The notes under the pieces are model-generated. The model worked only from the letters and a program-made list of their open reading frames with translations. It had not been told where the DNA came from and made no database searches. A stretch of 64,000 nucleotides of DNA from Metabacillus endolithicus (lineage in GTDB: Bacteria; Bacillota; Bacilli; Bacillales; Bacillaceae): the NCBI RefSeq assembly GCF_023078335.1, contig NZ_CP095550.1, positions 2,834,001-2,898,000 on the forward strand, written 5' to 3'. The position numbers and the translations under genes are program-made. Below, piece by piece: positions 9,316 to 18,404 of the stretch; within the stretch, counting starts at the first letter, position 1; each line of letters begins with the position of its first letter.

Positions 9316-10281
9316 ATGACAATTGTACGGTTAGGATATGTGGCAATGAGTATGAACTTGCAAAATTGCTCCCCTTCTCAAACCATGACTTTTACACAGT
9401 TTCAAAAAATTAAGGACAGGGAAGCTGCGATAGCGAAGTTAGAAAAAATAGCTCAATCAAATATTCAAAACTGTTTAAGGCTGCTAAAGCATAATGTGGC
9501 ACATCATATTCATTTTTTTCGTTTTAGCTCAAAGTTGATTCCTTTGGCTAATCATGAAGAACTTCGAGATTGGAAATATATGAGCAATTTAGATGAATCC
9601 TTAGCTGAAATAGGGGAGTATCTTAAAAATCATCCTATGCGTGTTGGGTTTCATCCTGACCATTTTGTTGTATTGAATTCTACACAAAAGGAAATTATGA
9701 AAATGTCTTTAAAAACTCTACATATGCATGAGATGCTATTAAAAGGAATGGGAATAGATCCTGAGCATAGATGTGTGATTCATATTGGCGGAGCATATGA
9801 TGACAAACTAAAATCACTCGAGCAATTTATTCATAATTGGGGATTGATTCCACTATCATTACAAAGAATGCTTATCTTTGAGAATGATGACACCACCTTT
9901 GACTTAAGTGATGCTCTTTATTTATGTGAAAAACTAGGTGTTCCACAGGTTTTTGACTATCACCATCACTTAGCTTTCCATGAGGATTCTGAATGGGAAA
10001 AGCATTGGGACCGTATTGTTGGGACCTGGAAGGAATCAAGTCTTCCGATTAAAATGCATATCTCTAGTCCCAAAAATGAAAAAGAATTTCGAGCACATGC
10101 AGATTATATTGATTCAAACATGTTCCTAACGTTTTTACATACTGTAAAAGGAAGTGTTGATCAAATTGATTGCATGATTGAAGCAAAACAAAAGGATAAT
10201 GCCCTTTTTCAGTTAGTGTCCGATTTGAAGTCTCATTCAGACATTGAATGGATTGATCAATCATCTTTCAAGATAAAATAA
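9316..10281 (+). CDS. uvsE: UV DNA damage endonuclease UvsE/UvdE
   Basis: UvsE nicks DNA immediately 5' of UV photoproducts, starting an excision repair path independent of UvrABC. ATG 9316 is chosen over GTG 9307 because AGAGGTGA then lies at normal spacing. The product is 321 residues, typical of the family. The TIM-barrel metal-site signatures are visible: RLGYVAMSM at the start, HHIHFFRFSS, GFHPDHFVVLN, CVIHIGGAY, IFENDD, FDYHHHLAFH and KMHISSP, with the His/Glu/Asp residues that bind the metal ions. It stands alone between the repeat array and ydbS. In spore formers it helps repair UV damage in spores and cells. Confidence 0.93.
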   Translation: MTIVRLGYVAMSMNLQNCSPSQTMTFTQFQKIKDREAAIAKLEKIAQSNIQNCLRLLKHNVAHHIHFFRFSSKLIPLANHEELRDWKYMSNLDESLAEIGEYLKNHPMRVGFHPDHFVVLNSTQKEIMKMSLKTLHMHEMLLKGMGIDPEHRCVIHIGGAYDDKLKSLEQFIHNWGLIPLSLQRMLIFENDDTTFDLSDALYLCEKLGVPQVFDYHHHLAFHEDSEWEKHWDRIVGTWKESSLPIKMHISSPKNEKEFRAHADYIDSNMFLTFLHTVKGSVDQIDCMIEAKQKDNALFQLVSDLKSHSDIEWIDQSSFKIK

Positions 10282-10315
10282 AGGAATTATTTACATGGTA
10301 GTAACAAATAGAAAG

Positions 10316-10349
10316 ATCCCATTATGCTATAATAAATGGGATTATTTTC
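10316..10349 (+). terminator. Probable terminator after uvsE
   Basis: ATCCCATT pairs with AATGGGAT and is followed by TATTTTC. The U tract is imperfect. Confidence 0.6.
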
Positions 10350-10446
10350 ATTTGGGTAATGCTATAAAACAATTGTTGGAACGGCCTGCTTTTCCACAAG
10401 CAAGTACGTAATTTTCATTATAATTTTTAAAAAGGGAGAGAGAGGG

Positions 10447-10926
10447 TTGAGAGAACAGCCGAAAAATCAAATTAGTAAAAGGGCATTAACAGCCTGGAAG
10501 ATGGGTGCTTTAATTAGTGCAGGTTTTTGGTTACTAATTGTGGTCGCCATTGGAGTAGGTATTTATTTTCTGGAACTATCGTATTGGTTCTTAGGAGTAG
10601 CTGTAGCTATTTGGGTGGTTTATACAATCATCAGTGTGTTGGTCATCCCGAGGGTAAGGCATCGAGTTTGGAGATATGAAGTTCATGAACATGAAATTGA
10701 TTTGCAGTTTGGACTTTTTGTGATAAAAAGAGTATTAATTCCAATGGTTAGAGTTCAACATGTTGATACTCATCAAGGCCCTTTGTTACGGAGATATAAA
10801 TTAGCTTCAATTGAAATTTCTACTGCTGCAACTAAGCATGAAATACCAGCTTTGGATTTAGAAGAAGCAGATCTTATGCGGGATTATATCTCAAAGTTGG
10901 CGAGGGTGACAGACGATGATGTTTGA
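10447..10926 (+). CDS. ydbS: bPH2-domain membrane protein YdbS
   Basis: This is a 159-residue membrane protein of the bacterial PH-domain (bPH2, DUF304) family; its precise function is unknown. Two adjacent hydrophobic helices (about 15-70) are followed by a PH-like domain with WRYEVHEHEIDLQFGLF and the typical IPMVRVQHVDTHQGPLLRRY. It starts with TTG 10447 after a GGGAGAGAGAGGG ribosome site. The end overlaps the start of ydbT by several bases. The ydbS-ydbT pair follows cshA in B. subtilis too, and B. subtilis YdbS/YdbT have been tied to resistance to certain antimicrobial peptides; that role is not shown by this sequence. Confidence 0.9.
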   Translation: MREQPKNQISKRALTAWKMGALISAGFWLLIVVAIGVGIYFLELSYWFLGVAVAIWVVYTIISVLVIPRVRHRVWRYEVHEHEIDLQFGLFVIKRVLIPMVRVQHVDTHQGPLLRRYKLASIEISTAATKHEIPALDLEEADLMRDYISKLARVTDDDV

Positions 10927-12355
10927 GCCTAAAAGAATTCACCCAGTAGGGATGATTTTAAGCTTTGCAAGAATGATAAAGTCATATATAATTCCTGCTA
11001 TTGTTTTCTTCTTTGTTGGTAGTAATGACCGGTTTGATCTTTATTTTATCATTGGTGGATGCTGTTTAGCCCTTCTTATTGTTGTAACAAGTATATTAGA
11101 GTGGTGGAAGTTTACATATTGGTTTGAAGATGGTGAATTGAGAATCAAGCATGGTATTTTTGTGACAAAGAAAAGGTACATTCCGATTGAACGAATTCAA
11201 ACTATTAATATTAGTGCGGGGATTGTTCAACAACTGTTTCGACTTGTAAAGGTCCAAGTTGAAACTGCTGGAACTGGAATAGAAGCTGAAGCCGTATTAT
11301 CTGCTATAAAAAAACAAGATGCCGACAAAATTCAAGAAGTTTTAGCGGAGTATAAGCAGGAAATCAAAAAACCTTCTCTTGTAGAAGAAGATCAAACAAT
11401 TCCACAAGAGCAGACAGTTTATAAAATGAAAACGAAAGATCTTTTAGTTGCTGCATCCACGTCGAGTGGAATAGGAGTAATTATTTCAGCGGTTGCTGCT
11501 TTTGTATCACAATTCGATGAATTGATCTCGTTTGAGGAAATTTTTGAGCGATTTGAGTTTCTTACACATGCAAGTATTACTTTGTATGCCATCTTAGTAT
11601 TTATTGGTTTTTTTATTGCTTGGATCTTAAGTATTATTGGTGTGTTATTAAAATATGCGTACTTTACAGTCGTTAAAGAGGAAGATGAAATTAGGATTTC
11701 TAGAGGAATCTTTGAAAAAAGCCAAGTATCAATTCCGTTAAAACGAATTCAAGCGATTAAAATTGTGCAAAACCCGCTAAGGCAACTGCTTGGCTATAAA
11801 ACTGTTTATATAGAAAGTGCAGGAGGCAGTGCAGTTGATGAGGGCACTTCCACAATACTATTTCCAGTTGTCTCTAAGCATGAAGTTTCAACGTTAATGG
11901 AACAGTTTGTACCATTATTCAAACAAAATAGCCGGTTGCATCGTTTACCTATAAGATCAAAGAAAAGGTATATGATAAGGAAAGTGCTACCTGCAATTGC
12001 TATAATACTTCCACTTATTTATTTTTTTCAACCATGGGGATATAGTTCACTTATTCTCATTCCAATTTGTTTAGTGTGGGGGTACTATTCATATAAAGAT
12101 GCAGGCTGGAATATAGAAGGTGATCAGCTGCAGTTAGCATTTCGAAGGGTGTCTAAAACGGATATCCTTGTATATCGTAATCGTCTGCAGTCTGTGAAAA
12201 CGAAAACCTCCTATTTCCAAAAGAAATATTCACTCCAAACATTTGAGTGTACAATAAAAACCGGTCTGGTTGGAAATAGCTTTCCCGTCAAAGATATGGA
12301 TGAACGTGATACGGACAAAATCATTTCTTGGTATTCTTATGAAACGGGAAAATAA
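10919..12355 (+). CDS. ydbT: bPH2-domain membrane protein YdbT
   Basis: This is a polytopic membrane protein with three copies of the bPH2 domain. Membrane helix pairs occur near residues 15-60, 175-250 and 350-390, each followed by a PH-like module: WFEDGELRIKHGIF then IPIERIQTINIS, then IRISRGIFEKSQVSIPLKRI, then LQLAFRRVSKTDILVYRNRL. Two in-frame ATG codons stand at 10916 and 10919; either may be used, with GAGGGTGACA upstream. Length (478-479 residues) is close to B. subtilis YdbT. It overlaps ydbS and very likely works with it in the membrane. A strong terminator follows. Confidence 0.9.
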   Translation: MFEPKRIHPVGMILSFARMIKSYIIPAIVFFFVGSNDRFDLYFIIGGCCLALLIVVTSILEWWKFTYWFEDGELRIKHGIFVTKKRYIPIERIQTINISAGIVQQLFRLVKVQVETAGTGIEAEAVLSAIKKQDADKIQEVLAEYKQEIKKPSLVEEDQTIPQEQTVYKMKTKDLLVAASTSSGIGVIISAVAAFVSQFDELISFEEIFERFEFLTHASITLYAILVFIGFFIAWILSIIGVLLKYAYFTVVKEEDEIRISRGIFEKSQVSIPLKRIQAIKIVQNPLRQLLGYKTVYIESAGGSAVDEGTSTILFPVVSKHEVSTLMEQFVPLFKQNSRLHRLPIRSKKRYMIRKVLPAIAIILPLIYFFQPWGYSSLILIPICLVWGYYSYKDAGWNIEGDQLQLAFRRVSKTDILVYRNRLQSVKTKTSYFQKKYSLQTFECTIKTGLVGNSFPVKDMDERDTDKIISWYSYETGK

Positions 12356-12357
12356 AC

Positions 12358-12390
12358 AGACACAGCCGCGATAGGCTGTGTCTATTTTTA
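12358..12390 (+). terminator. Terminator after ydbT
   Basis: AGACACAGCC pairs perfectly with GGCTGTGTCT around a six-base loop, followed by ATTTTTA. Confidence 0.9.
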
Positions 12391-12397
12391 CTCTAAA

Positions 12398-13120
12398 CTA
12401 AAATCTGAAAAACAATCCAATTAAAATGAGGATGCTAAAAATAATCCAAAAGAGTGTTCTGAAGTTTAAAGAAAAAACATTTGTCTTTCGAGCTGTGTTA
12501 GATGTGTAAAAAGATTGATAAGAATAATGTCTTGGTTTTTTTATCAAAATAGGTGAAAGTAAAAAACCGCCTATCATCCCAAAAATGTGTGCGACAACAT
12601 TTATATTTGTATTGATAAAAGTCATAATAAGACCGATGACTAAAATGCTAATAATAATTTGAGTGTTCGCCTGATCAATGATCCCTTTTCTGAAATACAC
12701 CATAAATAAGTAAGCTCCAAATAAACCGAAAATAGCACCGGAAGCTCCGATATGAGAATATTGAAGGGAAATTTCAATGATATAAGTCGCAACACTTGCA
12801 ATAACTCCTGCACCTACATATAAAAGAATAAACTTGGCTTTCCCAATCATCTTTTCAAGAGCAGGTGCAAATAAAATAAGTGAGATTGTATTAAAAAACA
12901 AATGGCCGAATCCAATATGAAGAAAGATTGGTGTAAGTAGTCGCCAATACTCTCCATTTGCAATTCCCGCGTTAAAGCCATCTAATAATCCCAATAATAT
13001 TTGCAACTGAGGAACTGGCACCTGAAAGAGAACCCAAAATAAGATGTGAATGCCAACAATAATGGAAACAATAGGATATAATTGTAAAAAGGTGCGGAAA
13101 TTCTCTGTTCTAGTAAACAT
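12398..13120 (-). CDS. ydcA: Rhomboid-family intramembrane serine protease
   Basis: Rhomboid proteases cleave membrane proteins inside the bilayer. I set the start at ATG 13120 because AAAGGAGG lies 5 bases upstream on the minus strand; this gives MFTRTENFRTF, the usual start of the Bacillus YdcA family, and a 240-residue protein. A longer in-frame start at 13174 lacks such a site. Six or so hydrophobic helices are present. The catalytic Ser is in HIGASGAIFGLFGAY and the catalytic His in VVAHIFGMIGG; the early loop motif GEYWRLLTPIFLHIGFGHL is also typical. B. subtilis has ydcA between ydbT and acpS, the same place. The substrate is unknown. Confidence 0.92.
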   Translation of the reverse strand: MFTRTENFRTFLQLYPIVSIIVGIHILFWVLFQVPVPQLQILLGLLDGFNAGIANGEYWRLLTPIFLHIGFGHLFFNTISLILFAPALEKMIGKAKFILLYVGAGVIASVATYIIEISLQYSHIGASGAIFGLFGAYLFMVYFRKGIIDQANTQIIISILVIGLIMTFINTNINVVAHIFGMIGGFLLSPILIKKPRHYSYQSFYTSNTARKTNVFSLNFRTLFWIIFSILILIGLFFRF

Positions 13121-13253
13121 AAATGTCCTCCTTTGGATCATTTCAAATATGTTGTTTTGATTATTAATGTTCAAGTATGCTTTTATACTAACACGAATAT
13201 GTACGAGTTCTAGGAAATAGTACTATTAAGGCTTGGAAGGTGTTGTTATACAT

Positions 13254-13619
13254 ATGATTACAGGAATTGGTTTAGATATCATTGAATTGGATCGCATTAG
13301 AAGAATTGTTGATCGTCAGCCAGGTTTTATTAAGCGCATATTAACAATGAATGAAATTGAAAAGTTTTCAACTTTATCTAGGGAAAGAAAAGTAGAGTTT
13401 TTAGCTGGACGTTTTGCTGTAAAGGAAGCATATTCAAAAGCGTTAGGAACTGGAATTGGTGAAGAGATTGGATTTCAGGACATTGAAATAACAAATGATG
13501 ATAAAGGAAAGCCGAGTATTGAAATACTAAAGGATACAGCTGGGGATTCTGTTGTTCATGTTTCAATTACCCATTCAAGACAATATGCTGCAGCTCAAGT
13601 AATAATAGAAGGTAAATAA
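13254..13619 (+). CDS. acpS: Holo-[acyl-carrier-protein] synthase
   Basis: AcpS transfers 4'-phosphopantetheine from coenzyme A to the serine of acyl carrier protein, which activates fatty acid synthesis. ATG 13254 gives [15 protein letters not shown] and a 121-residue protein, the same length as B. subtilis AcpS; GGAAGGTG lies upstream. The Mg-binding Asp in [10 protein letters not shown] and the Glu of [16 protein letters not shown] are both present, and the C terminus has the conserved [13 protein letters not shown]. It is divergent from the rhomboid gene and is followed by ydcC and alr as in B. subtilis. Confidence 0.96.
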   Translation: MITGIGLDIIELDRIRRIVDRQPGFIKRILTMNEIEKFSTLSRERKVEFLAGRFAVKEAYSKALGTGIGEEIGFQDIEITNDDKGKPSIEILKDTAGDSVVHVSITHSRQYAAAQVIIEGK

Positions 13620-13835
13620 AAGACCCTATGCTTTTTGAATAAATTTATAGCTAGTCTGCATATTCGGAAAGTTTGTCTCATATATTTGGTAATGCGATAG
13701 GGAAGACAAGTTGTTTTTAAGAATTCATCTTTCATCTTTACTAGGGATTAATGGAGCCTGGTAGTTGAAAGACATGAGATCTAGCAAAACATTTCTTCCT
13801 TTTTAACGTTATATGAGGCAAAGGGGTTGAAAAAG

Positions 13836-14854
13836 TTGAAAAAAAGCTTTGTGTTATTATTAGTAGGCTTTTAACAGTACTTGTTCTAGCGGGATGTGGT
13901 GAAAAATCACAGGCAGATGTAGTTCAGGCGTTAGAAAAGAAGATTGATGAAATGTCAGGGTATAAGGCAAAAGGAAAGATGACACTTCAAACAGGTAGTG
14001 ATCCACAGGAGTATGAAATTGAAATTTGGCATAAAAATCCTTCTTACTACCGAGTAAACCTTAAGAATTCGCAAAAAGAGCAAAGCCAAATGATTTTGCG
14101 TAATGACGAAGGGGTATTTGTATTAACTCCAGCACTAAATAAAAGCTTCCGTTTCCAAAGTGATTGGCCACAAAATAGCAGTCAGGCATATTTATATGAA
14201 TCTTTAGTAAATGATATTTTAAAAGATGCTGAAGCAAAGTTTTCTGCTGCAGAAGAAAAGTATGTTTTTGAAACAAAAACAAATTATCAAAACAATAAAA
14301 TGCTACCTGCACAAGAAATTACATTTAACAAGAAAGATTTATCTCCAACAATGGTTAAGGTGATGGATACAGACCGAAATCCACTTGTTGTAGTAGAATT
14401 CTCAAGCTTTGAATTCAATGCATCCTTTGATGAAAATTCATTTGATGTAGAGAAAAATATGTCAAGCGCTCAAATTGAAGTTCCAACAATGGCTACTGGT
14501 GATCGTGAACCATTCGCTGTTAAGTATCCTTTAGAACAACCAAACGGTGTAAAACTACTTGAGGAATCAGAAGTTGAAACTGAAAATGGTAAACGTGTTA
14601 TCTTATCCTTTGGTGGAGAAAAGTCATTTACGCTTATTCAAGAAACAGCTGAAATTGCAACACCTGCATCTGCTTCTACATCAACATACGTAGATGGTTA
14701 TCCGGCAGATTTAGGCTTCACAATCGGTGCTATGTCAGAATCTACATTAACATGGTCACATGATGGGGTAGATTATATGTTAGCATCTGAAGATTTAACA
14801 GAAGATGAGATGTTAATGGTTGCTAAATCTGTACAAGGTCAAACAGCCAAATAA
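13836..14854 (+). pseudogene. ydcC: YdcC-like lipoprotein, frameshifted in the signal peptide
   Basis: This is an outer-membrane-carrier (LolA)-like lipoprotein of the YdcC family, related to sporulation lipoproteins. A GGGG ribosome site precedes TTG 13836, which begins LKKSFVLLLVGF and then hits TAA. Adding one T to the TTTT at 13869-13872 restores the frame to LTVLVLAGC, a lipobox with the lipidated Cys, and the rest runs intact to 14854. The intact part starts with GEKSQADVVQALEKKIDEM and has a LolA-type beta domain. Repaired length would be about 339 residues. Because only the signal peptide is hit at a homopolymer, a sequencing error is the likely cause. It lies between acpS and alr, as in B. 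subtilis. Confidence 0.88.
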
Positions 14855-14861
14855 TCCTTTT

Positions 14862-14888
14862 ACGGGTGGAGAATCCACCCGTTTTTTT
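14862..14888 (+). terminator. Terminator after ydcC
   Basis: ACGGGTGGA and TCCACCCGT form a perfect 9-bp stem with a tight loop (GAA), followed by TTTTTT. Confidence 0.93.
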
Positions 14889-15005
14889 AATCATTCTCCA
14901 CTTCGTGAACTTGCCCAACTTAGGCAAGTTTTCTATATGTTCCAGAAGTTAACCCTAAATTCCAAGGTTAATTTACCCCTTTTTGATATTTTTACTCCTA
15001 TTCAT

Positions 15006-15035
15006 TTGACAATTCTGTCCTTTAGTCGAGATAAT
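15006..15035 (+). promoter_or_regulatory. SigA promoter of alr
   Basis: TTGACA (15006-15011), an 18-base spacer and GATAAT (15030-15035) lie about 85 bases before the alr start. Confidence 0.6.
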
Positions 15036-15118
15036 CACAATATAAAGTAAAATAACTGGATAAACTGTACAAAATTAAAATGTTTTCTTAACAGTCGATT
15101 ACGTAAGGAAGTGGAGTC

Positions 15119-16264
15119 ATGCAACCGGGTTTTTTTCGTGATACATGGGTTGAAGTAAATCTAGATGCAATTGAACATAATGTTCGTTTAATGAAACAAC
15201 ATATAGGTGAAGAGGTTCATTTAATTGCGGTAGTAAAGGCAAATGCTTATGGTCATGGCGCTAAGCAAGTGGCGGAGACTGCATTAATATCTGGTGCAAC
15301 CATGCTTGCTGTTGCTTTTTTAGATGAGGCAATATCATTGCGCAGGCAAGGTATACAAGCACCAATTTTAGTAATGGGAGCCATTAGAGCCTCAGATGTT
15401 GACATGGTTGAAAAACATAACCTAACAGTAACTGTATTTTCGTTAGGTTGGCTAAAAGAAGCAGAAAAATCTATTCGAAATTTTATTGATCTTCATATAA
15501 AAGTAGATACAGGTATGGGGAGACTTGGCGTTCAGAATGAAAATGAACTCATAGACATTTTTGATTTTGCGCAGGAATCAAATCGTTTTCATGTTAAAGG
15601 CATTTATACACATTTTGCAACAGCAGATGAAGATGACCCTACTTATTTTCTAACTCAATATGATAGGTTTAAAAAAATGGTTTCAACCATACCAAATCAA
15701 CGTTTAATCGTTCATTGTGCAAACAGTGCTACAGGATTAAAATTTCCATCAAAGGTATATAATGCGGTCAGATTTGGGATATCTATGTATGGGTTATCTC
15801 CTTCTCCGGAGATGAAAAGTGAACTTCCATTTCCACTACAAGAGGCATTTTCTTTACAAACAAAAATAGTTCACGTAAAGAAAGTTACAAAAGGAACGAA
15901 AATTAGTTATGGAGCAACATATGAAGCAAAAGAAGATGAATGGATTGGAACTTTGCCAATTGGTTATGCTGATGGATGGATAAGAAAGTTAAAAGATGCA
16001 GAAGTGATTATTCAAAATAAGCGTGTACCTTTAGTAGGTCGGATCTGTATGGACCAATGTATGGTCAAGCTTCCATATGAAATACCTGTAGGAACAAACG
16101 TTACGTTAATTGGTAAGCAGAATCATGAGGAAATCACGATAGATGAGATAGCAAAGCGTCTTGATACAATAAATTATGAGGTGCCATGTACAATTACTTC
16201 ACGAGTTCCCCGTATGTATATAAAAGATGAGTGTATAATTGAAGTGAGTAATCCTCTTTTATGA
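15119..16264 (+). CDS. alr: Alanine racemase
   Basis: Alr is a PLP enzyme that converts L-alanine to D-alanine for peptidoglycan, upstream of Ddl and MurF encoded at the window start. ATG 15119 follows AAGGAAGTGGAG. The product is 381 residues (B. subtilis Alr is about 389). The PLP lysine is in VVKANAYGHG (about residue 39), the second catalytic base Tyr in ISYGATYEA (about 263), and the PLP-binding segments VDTGMGRLG, HCANSATG and RFGISMYGLSP are present, with GRICMDQCMV near the C terminus. It has its own promoter and is followed by the endoA toxin-antitoxin pair as in B. subtilis. Confidence 0.97.
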   Translation: MQPGFFRDTWVEVNLDAIEHNVRLMKQHIGEEVHLIAVVKANAYGHGAKQVAETALISGATMLAVAFLDEAISLRRQGIQAPILVMGAIRASDVDMVEKHNLTVTVFSLGWLKEAEKSIRNFIDLHIKVDTGMGRLGVQNENELIDIFDFAQESNRFHVKGIYTHFATADEDDPTYFLTQYDRFKKMVSTIPNQRLIVHCANSATGLKFPSKVYNAVRFGISMYGLSPSPEMKSELPFPLQEAFSLQTKIVHVKKVTKGTKISYGATYEAKEDEWIGTLPIGYADGWIRKLKDAEVIIQNKRVPLVGRICMDQCMVKLPYEIPVGTNVTLIGKQNHEEITIDEIAKRLDTINYEVPCTITSRVPRMYIKDECIIEVSNPLL

Positions 16265-16334
16265 AATATGCCCAACGAATAGAAACTTTTCAAATGTCAT
16301 CAAAAAAATGAATAATAAACCTTTACATGACCAT

Positions 16335-16384
16335 AATAGAGAAGGGTAAATTTTCAGTTTGGTGTCTCTGGTATTTTCTCTATT
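16335..16384. other. Inverted repeat in the alr-ndoAI gap
   Basis: AATAGAGAA (16335-16343) and TTCTCTATT (16376-16384) can pair across a 32-base loop. There is no good T tract; it may help end alr transcription. The remaining gap holds only the ndoAI promoter. Confidence 0.3.
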
Positions 16385-16511
16385 GTTAAATAAATTTGTG
16401 ATAAAAGAGTAAAACAGTCATATAGTCATTAGAGTGAGCCTTCAAAAATCGAAAAGTAGTATGTATTTATGCCTAAAAGACTTTACAAATGCCGCTTTCT
16501 AATGAAAATAC

Positions 16512-16540
16512 TTTGCATCTTAGAAAGTAAATGTTATTAT
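16512..16540 (+). promoter_or_regulatory. SigA-type promoter of ndoAI-ndoA
   Basis: TTTGCA (16512-16517), a 17-base spacer and TATTAT (16535-16540) precede the antitoxin gene by about 50 bases. Confidence 0.6.
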
Positions 16541-16592
16541 TAAATTTGGAATGAATATAATAGGATGGTAAGTTTGGTGGAGGTGTATGTTT

Positions 16593-16873
16593 GTGTCTGA
16601 ATCCAGCGCAACAACAGAAATTTTAATTCAGTTACCTCAAGCATTAGTATCAGAATTGGATGTATTGGTAAAACAAGAGAACGGGAACAGAAACGAGCTT
16701 ATTTATCAAGCGACAAAAATGTATATTCGTGAGCGGAAAAAGCGCCAAATTCGTGAGTCTATGAGACGCGGTTACATGGAAATGGCAAAAATCAATTTGA
16801 ATATTGCATCTGAAGCATTTTTGGCAGAATCTGAGGCTGACCATACCGTTGAACGCTTAGTCAGCGGGGTTAA
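16593..16873 (+). CDS. ndoAI: Antitoxin EndoAI (MazE-type, RHH), stop codon lost by one-base deletion
   Basis: EndoAI is a ribbon-helix-helix antitoxin that binds and inhibits the EndoA RNase and represses the operon. GTG 16593 lies 9 bases after GGAGG and gives [10 protein letters not shown], matching the Bacillus protein; an ATG at 16587 is too close to the site. The run GGGG at 16866-16869 replaces what should be GGGGG: with one more G the protein ends SGG then TAA at 16871, giving 93 residues, the length of B. subtilis EndoAI. As written, the frame runs on through [10 protein letters not shown] into the toxin to 17228. I take this as a deletion or sequencing error rather than a designed fusion. 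Confidence 0.85.
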
Positions 16874-16877
16874 TCAT

Positions 16878-17228
16878 TTGATTGTTAAACGAGGCGACGT
16901 TTATTTTGCCGATCTTTCTCCAGTTGTAGGTTCAGAGCAAGGTGGCGTGCGTCCTGTATTAATTATTCAAAACGATATTGGGAACCGCTTTAGTCCTACA
17001 GTTATTATAGCGGCAATTACAGCCCAAATTCAAAAAGCAAAATTGCCAACTCATGTTGAGATTGATGCTAAGCGTTACGGGTTTGAAAGGGATTCGGTTA
17101 TCCTGCTTGAACAGATTCGAACGATTGATAAACAAAGGCTTACTGATAAAATTACCCATCTTGATGATGAGATGATGGATAAAGTTGATGAAGCCTTACA
17201 AATAAGCTTAGGACTTATCGATTTTTAA
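16878..17228 (+). CDS. ndoA: EndoA (MazF-type) endoribonuclease toxin
   Basis: EndoA is a sequence-specific mRNA interferase of the MazF/PemK family. TTG 16878 starts [12 protein letters not shown] and gives 116 residues, exactly the B. subtilis length, and the sequence appears very similar throughout. The active-site neighbourhood is visible: [26 protein letters not shown] and [15 protein letters not shown]. In the given sequence it is in one continuous frame with the antitoxin because of the lost G at 16866-16869. The sigB operon lies just downstream, as in B. subtilis. Confidence 0.95.
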   Translation: MIVKRGDVYFADLSPVVGSEQGGVRPVLIIQNDIGNRFSPTVIIAAITAQIQKAKLPTHVEIDAKRYGFERDSVILLEQIRTIDKQRLTDKITHLDDEMMDKVDEALQISLGLIDF

Positions 17229-17264
17229 ATATCCTTATACAATAGAATATATGATTTAAAAACT

Positions 17265-17299
17265 AAAAAGGTTGCCCGAAAAGCATCCTTTTTTATTTT
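17265..17299 (+). terminator. Terminator after ndoA
   Basis: An imperfect stem AAAAAGG-TTGC / GCAT-CCTTTTTT with one mismatch and a long T tract. Confidence 0.65.
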
Positions 17300-17408
17300 T
17301 TTGACTTTGTTAAAACACGATTATAGATGATTGGTGACAGAAGACTCTTTGTTTGAAATAACAATTGTTTAACAAAGTCTTTATTTTTTGTTTTGAAGGT
17401 TCTTTTGT

Positions 17409-17425
17409 ATACGATTTTATCGTAT
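17409..17425. promoter_or_regulatory. Perfect 17-bp palindrome upstream of rsbR
   Basis: ATACGAT-TTT-ATCGTAT is a perfect inverted repeat in the ndoA-rsbR gap, flanked by GTATAC-like sequence on both sides. It could be an operator. No known regulator site is recognised. Confidence 0.35.
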
Positions 17426-17465
17426 CTATGTATACATGTTTGTCTTACTAATGGGAAATTCCTAT

Positions 17466-17502
17466 AGCACTTAAAAGAGTATTCTGTATAGTGCTTTTTT
17501 TT
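17466..17502 (+). terminator. Terminator-like hairpin ahead of rsbR
   Basis: AGCACT pairs with AGTGCT followed by eight Ts, about 70 bases before rsbR. It may end transcription from the ndoA side or act as an attenuator. Confidence 0.5.
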
Positions 17503-17570
17503 GTCCAAAGAAATCTGTATAATTAAAGCGATGACATTGACCGTGAATTTTAAGGAGGAGTAACAGAACG

Positions 17571-18401
17571 ATGAGTCAAGATTCTAATCCATTTTTGACA
17601 TTTATTCAAATAAATAGAGAAGAACTGATTATAAAATGGGAAGAAAAAATGAAGAACGTGGATGACCAGAAGGTATCAAACGTTATTTCTGATCAAGTAT
17701 ATACAAACATTTGCAATGAATATATCAATATACTATTACAATATTTTAGAAAGCCGGATGATGAAATTAATAGTAAGATTTCTGAGTTTTCACAAAGAGT
17801 TGTTCAATTAGGGTGGTCTCTTCGTTTTATTTCAACAAGTTTACAGGAAATGAGTAAGCTTTTATTTGAGTTGATGACAGTTGAGAACACGGATGAGGAG
17901 AAAATGACGTTAGTCTGGGCGTTTGATAAATGGATTGCTCCAATTAACAGTGAAGTTCTTTATCACTATGCATCTTCTTGGGAGCGAACTGTTTCTCTTC
18001 AAAAAATAGCTTTACAAGAATTATCTGCACCGCTTATTCCTGTTTTTGATAATATTACCGTTATGCCTTTAGTAGGAACAATTGATACTGAGAGAGCAAA
18101 ACGAATTATGGAGAACTTGTTACAAGGTGTTGTTAAACATCGTGCTGAGGTTGTGTTAATCGATATTACGGGAGTTCCAGTAGTTGATACAATGGTTGCT
18201 CATCATATTATTCAAGCATCTGAGGCAGTTAGGTTAGTTGGTGCAAAATGTTTATTGGTTGGGATAAGACCGGAAATTGCTCAAACAATTGTCAATCTGG
18301 GGATTGATTTAAGTCAAGTTATTACGAAGAATAGTCTTCAAAAAGGAATAGAATCTGCATTGGAAATGACAAATCGTCAAATCGTATCCTTGGAGGAATA
18401 A
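17571..18401 (+). CDS. rsbRA: Stressosome protein RsbR (RsbRA)
   Basis: RsbR and RsbS build the stressosome, which holds RsbT until stress releases it to start the SigB cascade. The ATG at 17571 follows AAGGAGGAG. The product is 276 residues, like B. subtilis RsbRA. The N-terminal non-heme globin-like domain (about 1-140) is divergent, while the C-terminal STAS domain (about 155-270) is highly conserved: ALQELSAPLIPVF, LVGTIDTERAKR and DITGVPVVDTMVAHHI, which contain the two threonines phosphorylated by RsbT. The gene opens the eight-gene sigB operon. Confidence 0.96.
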   Translation: MSQDSNPFLTFIQINREELIIKWEEKMKNVDDQKVSNVISDQVYTNICNEYINILLQYFRKPDDEINSKISEFSQRVVQLGWSLRFISTSLQEMSKLLFELMTVENTDEEKMTLVWAFDKWIAPINSEVLYHYASSWERTVSLQKIALQELSAPLIPVFDNITVMPLVGTIDTERAKRIMENLLQGVVKHRAEVVLIDITGVPVVDTMVAHHIIQASEAVRLVGAKCLLVGIRPEIAQTIVNLGIDLSQVITKNSLQKGIESALEMTNRQIVSLEE

Positions 18402-18404
18402 CTA

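Noticed and set aside
17293..17508. 71-codon open frame on the minus strand
   Set aside because: It starts with TTG without a ribosome site, runs through a terminator and palindrome, and its composition is that of AT-rich non-coding DNA.
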